Assembly: GCA_023700885.1 (NCBI GenBank)
Contig: JAMPYA010000015.1
Span: 1-22,955, forward strand
Direction of reading: 5' to 3'
DNA length: 22,955 nt
From: Flavobacteriaceae bacterium
GTDB taxonomy: Bacteria; Bacteroidota; Bacteroidia; Flavobacteriales; Flavobacteriaceae
A program made the translations under genes and the position numbers. The first letter of the stretch is position 1. Each line of letters begins with the position of its first letter. Shown in pieces: positions 1 to 9,071 of the stretch. Below the pieces are notes generated by a model, which was given only the letters and a program-made list of their open reading frames with translations, was not told where the DNA came from and did no database searches.

Positions 1-367
1 GAGAAATCATCGCATTCATACTGTGATGTCCGGTTTGTGAATCATCCATTTTAACACCATCAATTAGAACCAGTGTTTGATCAAAACTACCTCCTCTCAT
101 ATATAAATCAGATTGCATACCTTCTACCCCTCTTTTACGAACATCAACTCCGGTAAAATGCTGTAACAAATCGGCAACATTGGTAGCATTACTTTCTTTT
201 ATTTGTAAGGAAGATATAATCTTAATTGTTCTCGAATTTTCATCAAAAGGTAAATCTATACGATTGGTTGAGGTAACTAAAATTTCTTTTAACAGAATGG
301 TGTCATTTTGAGAAAAACCATTGACTGATAATAAAACAATAAAAAGGAATATGTAAATATATTTCAT
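1..367 (-). CDS. TonB-dependent outer-membrane receptor, N-terminal part (cut by window edge)
   Basis: Only the first 122 codons are present; the gene runs off the left edge. Translating the minus strand from the ATG at 367-365 gives a hydrophobic signal peptide of about 20 residues (hydrophobic core, ending ...VNGFSQ). A TonB-dependent receptor plug domain follows, with typical segments: an early ILVTSTNR stretch like a TonB-box region, then NVADLLQHFTGVDVRKRG, MRGGSFDQTLVLIDG and MDDSQTGHHSMN. Family members are outer-membrane beta-barrels that import siderophores, cobalamin, glycans or peptides using TonB energy. The beta-barrel that would set the substrate lies outside the window, so no ligand can be assigned. 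The gene has its own -7 promoter element just upstream (393-400) and follows the superoperon terminator, so it is probably an independent transcript. Confidence 0.9.
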   Translation of the reverse strand, partial: MKYIYIFLFIVLLSVNGFSQNDTILLKEILVTSTNRIDLPFDENSRTIKIISSLQIKESNATNVADLLQHFTGVDVRKRGVEGMQSDLYMRGGSFDQTLVLIDGVKMDDSQTGHHSMNAMIS

Positions 368-392
368 AAAAAAGGTTTGAGAAATTTCAGGG

Positions 393-400
393 CAAAGCTA
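393..400 (-). promoter_or_regulatory. Bacteroidota -7 promoter element for the TonB-dependent receptor
   Basis: On the minus strand the sequence TAGCTTTG matches the Bacteroidota primary-sigma -7 consensus TAnnTTTG exactly. It lies 25 nt before the receptor ATG and just beyond the terminator at 428-457. The -33 element is weak: a TTAG about 21 nt upstream is the nearest match. Confidence 0.6.
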
Positions 401-427
401 ATAAAATTATTTATATTGATTCTAAAT

Positions 428-457
428 AAAAAGTCCCGATTAAAATCGGGACTTTTT
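428..457 (-). terminator. Intrinsic terminator of the rpoBC-DUF3467 transcript
   Basis: A perfect 13-bp inverted repeat (428-440 and 445-457) with a 4-nt loop. The arms contain AGTCCCGAT and ATCGGGACT with flanking A and T tracts. On the minus strand the stem ends in TTTTT, and it begins 6 nt after the DUF3467 stop codon. The A/T flanks make it symmetrical, so it could also work from the other strand. It separates the superoperon from the receptor gene. Confidence 0.92.
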
Positions 458-462
458 GAGTT

Positions 463-774
463 TTATGCTTTGCCTGATGGGCCAAAATTCATCGGAATTG
501 GATGTTGCTCATAATCTTTTATTTCTCCATGAACTTTTTCAAATCGTTTCACATTTTCTGTAATAGCTTTTGAAAGTCTTTTAGCATGTTGTGGAGTTAG
601 TATAATTCTAGACTTCACTTTTGCTTTTGGAGTTCCTGGCATGATGCTGATAAAATCAACAATAAATTCGGTTACTGAATGATTGATAATTGCTAAATTA
701 GAATAAATTCCCTCAGCAGTTTTTTCATCCAGTTCTATATTTATTTGCCCATCTTGATTTTGATTTTCTTCCAT
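463..774 (-). CDS. DUF3467 family protein encoded directly after rpoC
   Basis: A 103-residue soluble protein with no signal peptide or membrane segment. It matches the DUF3467 family, small proteins of unknown function that in Bacteroidota often follow rpoC (recalled family knowledge, not searched). The N-terminal dozen residues are polar and acidic. The core has alternating strands and helices, including GIYSNLAIINHSVTEFIVDF and a basic segment with KSRIILTPQHAKRLSKAI. The C-terminus is short and proline/glycine-containing. The ATG lies 7 nt after the rpoC stop and the terminator follows the stop codon, so it is the last cistron of the rpoB-rpoC unit. Co-transcription with RNA polymerase suggests, but does not show, a role tied to transcription or translation. 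Confidence 0.9.
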   Translation of the reverse strand: MEENQNQDGQINIELDEKTAEGIYSNLAIINHSVTEFIVDFISIMPGTPKAKVKSRIILTPQHAKRLSKAITENVKRFEKVHGEIKDYEQHPIPMNFGPSGKA

Positions 775-781
775 ATTCCTA

Positions 782-3700
782 TTAATTTTCGTCTTCCATT
801 TCTTCTTTAGAACCTACTAAAATACGATCGTATTCTTTTAATCCTGTTCCAGCCGGAATTCGTTTACCAACAATTACATTTTCTTTTAATCCGTCTAAGA
901 AATCTACTTTACCGGCTACAGCTGCTTCATTCAACACTTTTGTAGTTTCTTGGAAAGAAGCTGCTGATATGAATGATTTTGTTTGTAACGATGCTCTAGT
1001 AATACCTTGTAAAATCTGATCTGCTGTTGCAGGATTAGCATCACGAGCTATTACTAATTTTTTATCAGCACGTTTTAGTTTAGAATTTTCATCTCTTAAT
1101 AAACGAGCAGAAACTAATTGACCTTCTTGTAAATTATCTGAATCTCCTCTATCTTCAACTACTTTCATTCCAAATATTTTATCATTTTCTTCGATAAAAT
1201 CATTTTTGTGAACTAATTGGTTTTCAAGGAACAATGTGTCTCCAGAGTCAATAATTCGAACTTTACGCATCATTTGACGAACGATTACTTCGTAATGTTT
1301 ATCATTAATTTTAACTCCTTGTAAACGATAAACTTCTTGAATTTCATTTACAATATATTCTTGAACTTTTGAAGGTCCTTGAATAGTTAAAATATCTGTT
1401 AAAGTAATAGCTCCATCAGATAATGGCATACCGGCTTTAATATAATCATTATCTTGTACCAGTACTTGATTTGATAATTTTACCAAATATTTACGTACAT
1501 CACCTGTTCTTGATTCTACAATTATTTCTCGGTTACCACGTTTAATTTTACCTAAAGTTACGACTCCATCAATTTCAGAAACTACTGCCGGATTAGAAGG
1601 ATTACGAGCTTCAAATAATTCTGTTACTCTTGGTAATCCACCGGTAATATCACCTGCTTTTCCAGATTTTCTAGGAATTTTAACTAATATTTTACCAGCC
1701 TTAATTTTATCACCTTCATTTACCATTAAGTGAGAACCTACTGGTAAATTGTAAGATTTCAATATTTCACCACCTTTTCCTTCAATGATTAATGTTGGAA
1801 TTAGTTTTTTATTTTTAGATTCAACTATTACTGTTTCTTGGAATCCGGTTTGCTCATCAATTTCAACAATATAGTTTACACCTCTTTCGATATTGTCAAA
1901 ACTTACTTTACCTGCATATTCAGAAACAATAACACCATTAAATGAATCCCACTGACAAATTACATCTCCACGTTTAATATCATTTTTATCAGAAACAAAT
2001 AAAGTAGAACCATAAGGTATATTATTAGAACTTAAAGTAATACCAGTTTTAGCATCAATAATTTTCACTTCTGAAGTTCTTGAAACTATAATATCAATTT
2101 TGTTACCAGCATTATCCTCGCCTTCAACTGTTTGAACGTCTTCAAATTCTAATTTACCATTAAACTTAGCTATAACTTTATTATCTTCAGAAATATTTCC
2201 GGCTACCCCTCCAACGTGGAACGTTCTTAAGGTTAACTGAGTTCCAGGTTCTCCAATAGATTGAGCTGCAATAACTCCTACTGATTCACCACGTTGAACC
2301 ATTTTCTTAGATGATAAACTTTGTCCGTAACATTTTGCGCATATACCTTGTGTAGATTCACAAGTTAAGGCAGAACGTACCACAACACTTTCTACAGCTG
2401 AGGCTGATATTTTTTCAACTATTTCATCCGTAATTTCTTGACCTGCACTTACTAATAGTTCATCAGTAATAGGGTCATAAACATCATGTAATGAAACCCG
2501 TCCGTGTATTCTCTCTCCTAGAGATTCAACAATTTCTTGGTTTTTCTTAAGTGGAGATACTTCTACACCTCTTAAAGTTTCACAGTCATTTTCGGTAATG
2601 ATTACATCTTGTGCAACATCTACCAAACGACGTGTTAAATAACCAGCATCTGCTGTTTTAAGAGCCGTATCAGCAAGTCCTTTACGAGCACCGTGGGTAG
2701 AAATAAAATATTCTAAGATAGACAATCCTTCTTTAAAGTTAGAAAGAATTGGATTTTCAATAATTTCACCACCTGCAGATGTTGATTTTTTTGGTTTTGC
2801 CATCAAACCTCGCATACCTGTTAACTGTCGAATTTGTTCTTTAGAACCCCTTGCACCAGAATCTAACATCATATATACTGAGTTAAATCCTTGTTGATCT
2901 TCACGCAGACGCTTCATTGAAAGTTCTGTTAAGCGGTTGTTCGTAGAACTCCAAATATCAATAACCTGGTTGTAACGCTCTTTATTGGTTAACATACCCA
3001 TGTTATAATTGGCTCTAATTACATCAACTTGTTCAACAGCATCATTAATCATCTGTTCTTTTTCCTGAGGAATAATGATATCGCCTAAACTGAATGAAAG
3101 ACCACCTTGGAATGCAAAACGGAATCCCATATCTTTAATATCATCCAAGAATTTTCCTGCTGTAGGAACATCGGTTAAATTTAATATCTTACCGATAATA
3201 TCTCTTAATGATTTTTTAGTTAATACCTCATTGATATAACCTGCTTTTTCCGGTACAACTTCATTGAATAAAACTCTACCAACAGTTGTTTCAATAATTT
3301 TAGTAACTAATTCTCCTTGTTCATTTAGATCTTTTGTTCTTACTTTTATTCTAGCATTTAAGTTAACTGCTTTTTCATTAAAAGCAATTTGCACTTCTTC
3401 AGGAGCATAAAACGTAAGTCCTTGACCTTTTACGGTGTGATCTGGTGTTGATAAACGCTCTTTTGTCATGTAGTACAGTCCAAGAACCATATCCTGAGAT
3501 GGAACCGTAATTGGTGCACCATTAGCAGGGTTAAGGATATTGTGTGATGCTAACATTAACAATTGACACTCTAAAATTGCTTCCGGTCCTAAAGGAAGGT
3601 GAACCGCCATTTGGTCACCATCAAAGTCGGCGTTAAAAGCCGTACAAACTAATGGGTGCAATTGTATTGCTTTTCCTTCAATTAATTTTGGTTGGAAAGC

Positions 3701-5056
3701 TTGAATTCCTAAACGGTGAAGCGTAGGAGCACGATTCAATAATACTGGATGTCCTTTCAATACATTTTCAAGAATATCCCATACTACTGGCTCTCTTTTA
3801 TCAATAATTTTTTTAGCAGATTTTACTGTTTTTACAATTCCTCTTTCTATTAATTTTCTAATAATAAAAGGTTTGTATAACTCAGCTGCCATATCTTTTG
3901 GCAATCCGCACTCATATAATTTTAAATCTGGTCCAACAACAATTACAGAACGAGCAGAATAATCAACACGTTTTCCTAATAAGTTTTGACGGAAACGACC
4001 TTGTTTTCCTTTTAAGGAATCTGAAAGTGATTTTAATGCTCTGTTTGATTCTGTTTTTACTGCAGAAGCTTTTCTAGTATTGTCGAATAATGAATCTACC
4101 GATTCTTGTAACATACGTTTTTCATTACGTAAGATTACTTCTGGAGCTTTAATTTCTACTAATCTTTTTAATCGATTGTTTCTTATTATTACTCTGCGGT
4201 ATAAATCATTTAAATCTGAAGTAGCAAAACGTCCTCCATCAAGCGGCACAAGTGGGCGCAATTCTGGCGGAATAATTGGAATCACTTTTAAGATCATCCA
4301 TTCTGGTTTATTCTCACGATTTTTTTGCGACTCTCTAAAAGATTCTACTACATTTAATCTTTTTAAAGCTTCATTTTTACGTTGTTTAGACGTTTCAATA
4401 TTAGCTTTATGTCTTAATTTATTAGAAAGTTCATCAAGATTGATACGTGCCAACAAATCTATTAAACATTCTGCTCCCATTTTAGCGATGAACTTATTGG
4501 GGTCAAAATCATCTAAATATTGATTATCTTGTGGTAAAGCATCAATAATATCAAGGTATTCTTCTTCAGTTAAGAAATCCATTTTCTTTAATGGTTCTCC
4601 TTCAGCATTTTTAACGCCAGCCGGCTGAATTACTACATAACGTTCGTAGTAAATGATCATATCTAATTTCTTAGATGGTAATCCTAATAAATAACCAATT
4701 TTATTTGGAAGCGATCTGAAATACCAAATGTGAGCGATAGGTACCACTAAATTGATGTGTCCTATACGATCTCTTCGTACTTTTTTTTCTGTTACTTCAA
4801 CACCGCAACGGTCACAAACAATTCCTTTATAACGAATTCGTTTGTATTTTCCACAAGCACATTCAAAGTCTTTTACTGGGCCGAATATTCTTTCGCAGAA
4901 AAGTCCATCACGCTCTGGTTTGTGAGTACGGTAATTAATAGTTTCTGGTTTTAAAACTTCACCTCTTGATGCTTCAAGAATAGATTCTGGTGATGCTAAA
5001 CCAATGGAAATCTTATTAAATTTTTTTACAGTGTATTTATCGGTTTGTTTTGCCAT
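782..5056 (-). CDS. rpoC: DNA-directed RNA polymerase subunit beta'
   Basis: A full-length 1424-residue beta' subunit, part of the catalytic core of RNA polymerase. The N-terminal zinc-binding site has Cys66, Cys68, Cys81 and Cys84. The active-site magnesium motif NADFDGDQM is at about residue 475. The second zinc site uses a Cys near 825 and the cluster CESTQGICAKC near 900. The bridge-helix/trigger-loop region with QSIGEPGTQLTLRTFHVGG follows it. The length is usual for Bacteroidota, which carry extra segments compared with Escherichia coli. The ATG start has no Shine-Dalgarno sequence, as expected for the phylum. The gene follows rpoB after 76 nt that hold a strong hairpin (5092-5122), and the DUF3467 cistron follows 7 nt later. 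No frameshift or missing catalytic residue is seen. Confidence 0.99.
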   Translation of the reverse strand: MAKQTDKYTVKKFNKISIGLASPESILEASRGEVLKPETINYRTHKPERDGLFCERIFGPVKDFECACGKYKRIRYKGIVCDRCGVEVTEKKVRRDRIGHINLVVPIAHIWYFRSLPNKIGYLLGLPSKKLDMIIYYERYVVIQPAGVKNAEGEPLKKMDFLTEEEYLDIIDALPQDNQYLDDFDPNKFIAKMGAECLIDLLARINLDELSNKLRHKANIETSKQRKNEALKRLNVVESFRESQKNRENKPEWMILKVIPIIPPELRPLVPLDGGRFATSDLNDLYRRVIIRNNRLKRLVEIKAPEVILRNEKRMLQESVDSLFDNTRKASAVKTESNRALKSLSDSLKGKQGRFRQNLLGKRVDYSARSVIVVGPDLKLYECGLPKDMAAELYKPFIIRKLIERGIVKTVKSAKKIIDKREPVVWDILENVLKGHPVLLNRAPTLHRLGIQAFQPKLIEGKAIQLHPLVCTAFNADFDGDQMAVHLPLGPEAILECQLLMLASHNILNPANGAPITVPSQDMVLGLYYMTKERLSTPDHTVKGQGLTFYAPEEVQIAFNEKAVNLNARIKVRTKDLNEQGELVTKIIETTVGRVLFNEVVPEKAGYINEVLTKKSLRDIIGKILNLTDVPTAGKFLDDIKDMGFRFAFQGGLSFSLGDIIIPQEKEQMINDAVEQVDVIRANYNMGMLTNKERYNQVIDIWSSTNNRLTELSMKRLREDQQGFNSVYMMLDSGARGSKEQIRQLTGMRGLMAKPKKSTSAGGEIIENPILSNFKEGLSILEYFISTHGARKGLADTALKTADAGYLTRRLVDVAQDVIITENDCETLRGVEVSPLKKNQEIVESLGERIHGRVSLHDVYDPITDELLVSAGQEITDEIVEKISASAVESVVVRSALTCESTQGICAKCYGQSLSSKKMVQRGESVGVIAAQSIGEPGTQLTLRTFHVGGVAGNISEDNKVIAKFNGKLEFEDVQTVEGEDNAGNKIDIIVSRTSEVKIIDAKTGITLSSNNIPYGSTLFVSDKNDIKRGDVICQWDSFNGVIVSEYAGKVSFDNIERGVNYIVEIDEQTGFQETVIVESKNKKLIPTLIIEGKGGEILKSYNLPVGSHLMVNEGDKIKAGKILVKIPRKSGKAGDITGGLPRVTELFEARNPSNPAVVSEIDGVVTLGKIKRGNREIIVESRTGDVRKYLVKLSNQVLVQDNDYIKAGMPLSDGAITLTDILTIQGPSKVQEYIVNEIQEVYRLQGVKINDKHYEVIVRQMMRKVRIIDSGDTLFLENQLVHKNDFIEENDKIFGMKVVEDRGDSDNLQEGQLVSARLLRDENSKLKRADKKLVIARDANPATADQILQGITRASLQTKSFISAASFQETTKVLNEAAVAGKVDFLDGLKENVIVGKRIPAGTGLKEYDRILVGSKEEMEDEN

Positions 5057-5091
5057 AATTATGGTATCGATTGAGTATGTAAAAAGGTTAA

Positions 5092-5122
5092 AAACTGCGA
5101 AGTCTATTTTTCTTCGCAGTTT
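5092..5122 (-). promoter_or_regulatory. Strong hairpin between rpoB and rpoC
   Basis: A perfect 11-bp inverted repeat (5092-5102 with 5112-5122) with a 9-nt A-rich loop as read on the minus strand. Each arm contains CTGCGAAG or its complement. On the minus strand the stem is followed by a short U run (TTTTTAAC). It lies 10 nt after the rpoB stop and about 35 nt before rpoC. Its shape is that of a weak intrinsic terminator, but rpoC and DUF3467 lie downstream, so partial attenuation or an RNA-processing/stability element is more likely. Confidence 0.75.
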
Positions 5123-5132
5123 ATAAAAAATA

Positions 5133-8100
5133 TTATTCTTCTAATCTGATGTCTAATCCAAGACCTTTAAGTTCATGCATCAATACATTGAATGATTCTG
5201 GTAAACCTGGTTCTGGCATTGCTTCGCCTTTTACGATTGACTCGTAAGTTTTAGCTCTACCCATAACGTCATCAGATTTTACAGTTAAGATTTCTCTCAA
5301 TGTACTTGAAGCTCCATATGCTTCTAAGGCCCAAACCTCCATCTCTCCAAAACGTTGACCTCCAAATTGTGCTTTACCACCTAAAGGTTGTTGTGTAATT
5401 AAAGAGTATGGTCCGATTGAACGAGCGTGCATTTTGTCATCAATCATGTGACCTAATTTAATCATATAGATAACACCAACTGTTGCAGCTTGGTCAAAAC
5501 GCTCACCTGTACCTCCATCATAAAGATAAGTATGTCCAAATTGAGGTACACCAGCTTCTTCTGTTAAGGTGTTAATTTGATCTAAGGTTGCTCCATCAAA
5601 AATAGGGGTAGCATAGGTACGGCCTAATTTTTGACCAGCCCATCCAAGTACCGTTTCATATATCTGCCCGATGTTCATACGCGATGGTACTCCAAGTGGA
5701 TTTAAAACAATATCAACCGGTGTTCCATCTTCTAAGAACGGCATGTCCTCTGCTCTTACGATACGTGCAACAATACCTTTGTTACCATGACGTCCAGCCA
5801 TTTTATCTCCAACTTTCAGTTTTCGTTTTTTAGCGATATAAACTTTTGCTAATTTTACGATTCCTGCCGGTAATTCATCTCCAATTGATAAGGTAAATTT
5901 CTCACGTTTTAAGACTCCTTGAAGATCATTTAACTTAATCTTGTAGTTATGAATTAACTCATTGATTAATTTATTTACATGTTCATCAGTTGTCCAAGCA
6001 CCTTTAGTTAAGTGAATGAAATCTACAGTACCTTGAAGCATTTTCTGAGTGAATTTTTTTCCTTTAGGGAATATTTCTTCACCTGAATCATTAACAACTC
6101 CTTGAGAAGTTTTACCATTAACAAGTTCAAATAACTTATCAATTAGCCTATCTCTAAGTTGCTCAAATTCTACAGCGTATTTTGCATCGAGTTTTGATGA
6201 TTCATCTTTCTCACGTGTGCGTTTTGTTTTATCTTTTGTAGCTCTTTGGAATAATTTTTTATCGATAACAACTCCACTTAATGAAGGTGTTGCTTTTAGT
6301 GATGCATCTTTTACATCACCTGCTTTATCGCCAAAAATAGCTCTTAATAATTTTTCTTCAGGTGTAGGATCAGATTCTCCTTTTGGTGTAATTTTTCCGA
6401 TTAATATATCACCAGGTTTTACTTCAGCACCAATACGAATCATACCATTTTCATCAAGGTCTTTCGTTGCTTCTTCACTAACATTTGGAATATCATTGGT
6501 CAATTCTTCTTCACCTAATTTGGTGTCACGAACGTCTAATGAATACTCATCAATATGGATAGAAGTAAATACGTCTTCACGAACTACTCTTTCAGAAATA
6601 ACGATAGCATCTTCAAAGTTATAACCTTTCCAAGGCATAAATGCCACTTTCAAGTTTCTACCTAAAGCTAATTCACCATTTTGTGTTGCATATCCTTCAC
6701 AAAGAACTTGACCATTTTCTACTCTATCACCTTTTTTTACAATTGGTTTTAGGTTAATCGTGGTTCCTTGATTTGTTTTCTGGAATTTTATTAAGTTATA
6801 TACTTTTTCATCAACATCAAAACTTACCATTCTTTCTTCCTCTGTACGATCGTATTTTATGGTGATTTTTTCAGCATCAACATATACTACTACTCCTTTT
6901 CCTTCAGCATTTATTAAGATTCGAGAATCTTTTGCAATTCTTCTTTCTAAACCTGTACCTACAATTGGAGCTTCTGGTTTTAATAATGGAACTGCCTGAC
7001 GCATCATGTTAGATCCCATTAATGCACGGTTAGCATCATCATGTTCCAAAAACGGAATTAAGGAAGCCGAAATTGAAGCAATTTGATTAGCAGAGACGTC
7101 CATGTAATTAACTTCTTTGTTATTTACAACAGGAAAATCTCCTTCTTCTCTTACAATAACTCTTTCTTCAATAAAAGATCCATCTTCATTCATTGGTAAG
7201 TTAGACTGAGCAATTTTTTTACCTTCTTCTTCTTCTGCGCTTAAGAAAACCGGTTCATCAGAAATATTTACTTTTCCGTCTGAAACAGTACGATAAGGGG
7301 TTTCTATAAAACCTAAGTTATTTACTTTAGCATATACCGATAGTGAAGAAATTAAACCAATATTCGGCCCCTCTGGAGTTTCAATTGGACACATACGACC
7401 ATAGTGCGTAAAGTGAACGTCACGAACCTCAAAACCAGCTCTTTCACGCGAAAGTCCACCTGGTCCAAGAGCAGATAAACGACGTTTATGAGTAATCTCA
7501 GCAAGTGGATTTGTTTGATCCATAAACTGTGACAACTGATTGGTACCAAAGAAAGAATTTATTACAGATGATAATGTTTTAGCATTAATCAAATCAATTG
7601 GTGTAAATACTTCATTATCACGAACATTCATGCGTTCGCGAATAGTACGAGCCATTCTAGATAAACCTACTGCAAATTGAGATGCTAATTGCTCACCAAC
7701 TGTTCTAACGCGACGGTTAGATAAGTGGTCAATATCATCAACCTCTGCTTTTGAATTTATTAACTCAATAAGGTGTTTAATGATTGTAATAATATCAACC
7801 TTTGTTAATACCATTGCATTGCTATTACCATCAAGGTTTAGCTTTTTATTCATTCTAAAACGACCAACTTCACCTAAATTATAACGTTGTTCTGAAAAGA
7901 ATAATTTATCAATTACGCCTTTAGCCGTTTCAAAATCTGGTGGTTCAGCATTACGCAATTGACGATAGATATGTTCAACTGCTTCTTTTTCTGAGTTTGT
8001 TGGATCCTTTTGTAATGTATTATGGATAATTGCATAATCAGAAGCTGACATATCTTCTTTGTGAAGAAGTATTGTTTTTACATCAGCATCAACTATTTCA

Positions 8101-8957
8101 TCAATATGATCTTTTTCAATAATGGTATCGCGATCGAAAATAATTTCATTTCTTTCAATAGATACCACTTCACCGGTATCTTCATCAACGAAATCTTCAA
8201 TCCATGTTTTAAGAACACGGGCAGCAATTTTTCTGCCTATATATTTTTTAAGTCCACTTTTAGAAACTTTAATTTCTTCTGCAAGATCAAATATTTCTAA
8301 AATGTCTTTGTCTCTTTCAAATCCGATTGCTCTAAATAATGTAGTTACAGGAAGTTTTTTCTTACGGTCTATGTAAGCATACATTACTTGGTTAATATCT
8401 GTAGCAAATTCTATCCAAGAACCTTTAAAAGGAATTACTCTAGCTGAGTATAACTTTGTTCCGTTAGCATGGAAAGATTGTCCAAAAAATACCCCTGGTG
8501 AGCGGTGTAATTGCGATACAACAACGCGTTCGGCTCCATTTATTACAAAGCTACCACTAGGTGTCATGTAGGGTATAGTTCCTAAATAAACATCTTGAAC
8601 GATCGTTTCAAAATCGATATGTTCTGGATCTGTACAATACAGTTTTAAGCGTGCTTTAAGCGGAACGCTATGAGTTAGTCCTCTTTCTATACACTCTTTA
8701 ATAGTATATCTTGGAGGGTCCACAAAATAATCCAAAAACTCTAAAACAAAATTGTTTCTAGTATCTTGTATTGGGAAGTTATCAGTAAAAGTTTTGTATA
8801 AGCCTTCATCAGATCTTTCATCAGCTTTAGTTTGAAGCTGGAAAAAGTCTTGAAAAGATTTGATTTGAATATCGAGAAAATCTGGATATTCAGTAAACAA
8901 TTTTGCAGATGCAAAGCTTATTCTTTCGGTTGTATTATTCGTTGCCAAAGGACGCAA
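5133..8957 (-). CDS. rpoB: DNA-directed RNA polymerase subunit beta
   Basis: A full-length beta subunit of about 1274 residues. The rifampicin-binding cluster near residues 470-520 is intact, with QLSQFMDQTNPLAEITHKRR and then LSALGPGGL, so the Asp, His and Ser positions that often mutate to resistance are wild type. Other hallmarks are RMCPIETPEGPNIGLI, the DKMAGRHGNKG motif and a C-terminal segment with GGKAQFGGQRFGEMEVWALE. The start is unusual. No ATG exists near the N-terminus, and a stop lies two codons upstream. The candidates are the TTG at 8957-8955 used here and a TTG three codons later (8948-8946), which fits flavobacterial N-termini of the form M-x-TN-x-TER better. The rplL/rpoB gap holds a long hairpin (9008-9047). 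Confidence 0.98.
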   Translation of the reverse strand: MRPLATNNTTERISFASAKLFTEYPDFLDIQIKSFQDFFQLQTKADERSDEGLYKTFTDNFPIQDTRNNFVLEFLDYFVDPPRYTIKECIERGLTHSVPLKARLKLYCTDPEHIDFETIVQDVYLGTIPYMTPSGSFVINGAERVVVSQLHRSPGVFFGQSFHANGTKLYSARVIPFKGSWIEFATDINQVMYAYIDRKKKLPVTTLFRAIGFERDKDILEIFDLAEEIKVSKSGLKKYIGRKIAARVLKTWIEDFVDEDTGEVVSIERNEIIFDRDTIIEKDHIDEIVDADVKTILLHKEDMSASDYAIIHNTLQKDPTNSEKEAVEHIYRQLRNAEPPDFETAKGVIDKLFFSEQRYNLGEVGRFRMNKKLNLDGNSNAMVLTKVDIITIIKHLIELINSKAEVDDIDHLSNRRVRTVGEQLASQFAVGLSRMARTIRERMNVRDNEVFTPIDLINAKTLSSVINSFFGTNQLSQFMDQTNPLAEITHKRRLSALGPGGLSRERAGFEVRDVHFTHYGRMCPIETPEGPNIGLISSLSVYAKVNNLGFIETPYRTVSDGKVNISDEPVFLSAEEEEGKKIAQSNLPMNEDGSFIEERVIVREEGDFPVVNNKEVNYMDVSANQIASISASLIPFLEHDDANRALMGSNMMRQAVPLLKPEAPIVGTGLERRIAKDSRILINAEGKGVVVYVDAEKITIKYDRTEEERMVSFDVDEKVYNLIKFQKTNQGTTINLKPIVKKGDRVENGQVLCEGYATQNGELALGRNLKVAFMPWKGYNFEDAIVISERVVREDVFTSIHIDEYSLDVRDTKLGEEELTNDIPNVSEEATKDLDENGMIRIGAEVKPGDILIGKITPKGESDPTPEEKLLRAIFGDKAGDVKDASLKATPSLSGVVIDKKLFQRATKDKTKRTREKDESSKLDAKYAVEFEQLRDRLIDKLFELVNGKTSQGVVNDSGEEIFPKGKKFTQKMLQGTVDFIHLTKGAWTTDEHVNKLINELIHNYKIKLNDLQGVLKREKFTLSIGDELPAGIVKLAKVYIAKKRKLKVGDKMAGRHGNKGIVARIVRAEDMPFLEDGTPVDIVLNPLGVPSRMNIGQIYETVLGWAGQKLGRTYATPIFDGATLDQINTLTEEAGVPQFGHTYLYDGGTGERFDQAATVGVIYMIKLGHMIDDKMHARSIGPYSLITQQPLGGKAQFGGQRFGEMEVWALEAYGASSTLREILTVKSDDVMGRAKTYESIVKGEAMPEPGLPESFNVLMHELKGLGLDIRLEE

Positions 8958-9007
8958 AATTTAAATTAATAGTCTGATAAATTTATGTGCGAATATATAC
9001 GCAAAAT

Positions 9008-9047
9008 GGTTTAGGTCTAAGGATGTCAATTTCCTAAGACCTAAACC
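9008..9047 (-). promoter_or_regulatory. Long hairpin between rplL and rpoB
   Basis: A 16-bp inverted repeat with one internal mismatch (9008-9023 with 9032-9047) and an 8-nt loop. The arms include GGTTTAGGTC and GACCTAAACC. It starts 24 nt after the rplL stop and lies about 50 nt before rpoB. No clear U run follows on the minus strand (ATTTTG), so it is not a standard terminator. In Escherichia coli the rplL-rpoB gap holds an attenuator and an RNase III site; this element is in the same place, so a similar role is inferred. Confidence 0.75.
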
Positions 9048-9071
9048 TTGAGTTTTAAGCTCTGTTAAGGC

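Noticed and set aside
4080..4523. 147-codon plus-strand open frame inside rpoC
   Set aside because: It is antisense to conserved rpoC codons and has no recognisable domain, as is common for shadow frames. The same holds for plus-strand frames within rpoB, tuf and rplJ.
7500..7545. Possible rifampicin-resistance substitutions in rpoB
   Set aside because: The cluster reads QLSQFMDQTNPLAEITHKRR followed by LSALGPGGL, with wild-type Asp, His and Ser at the usual positions.
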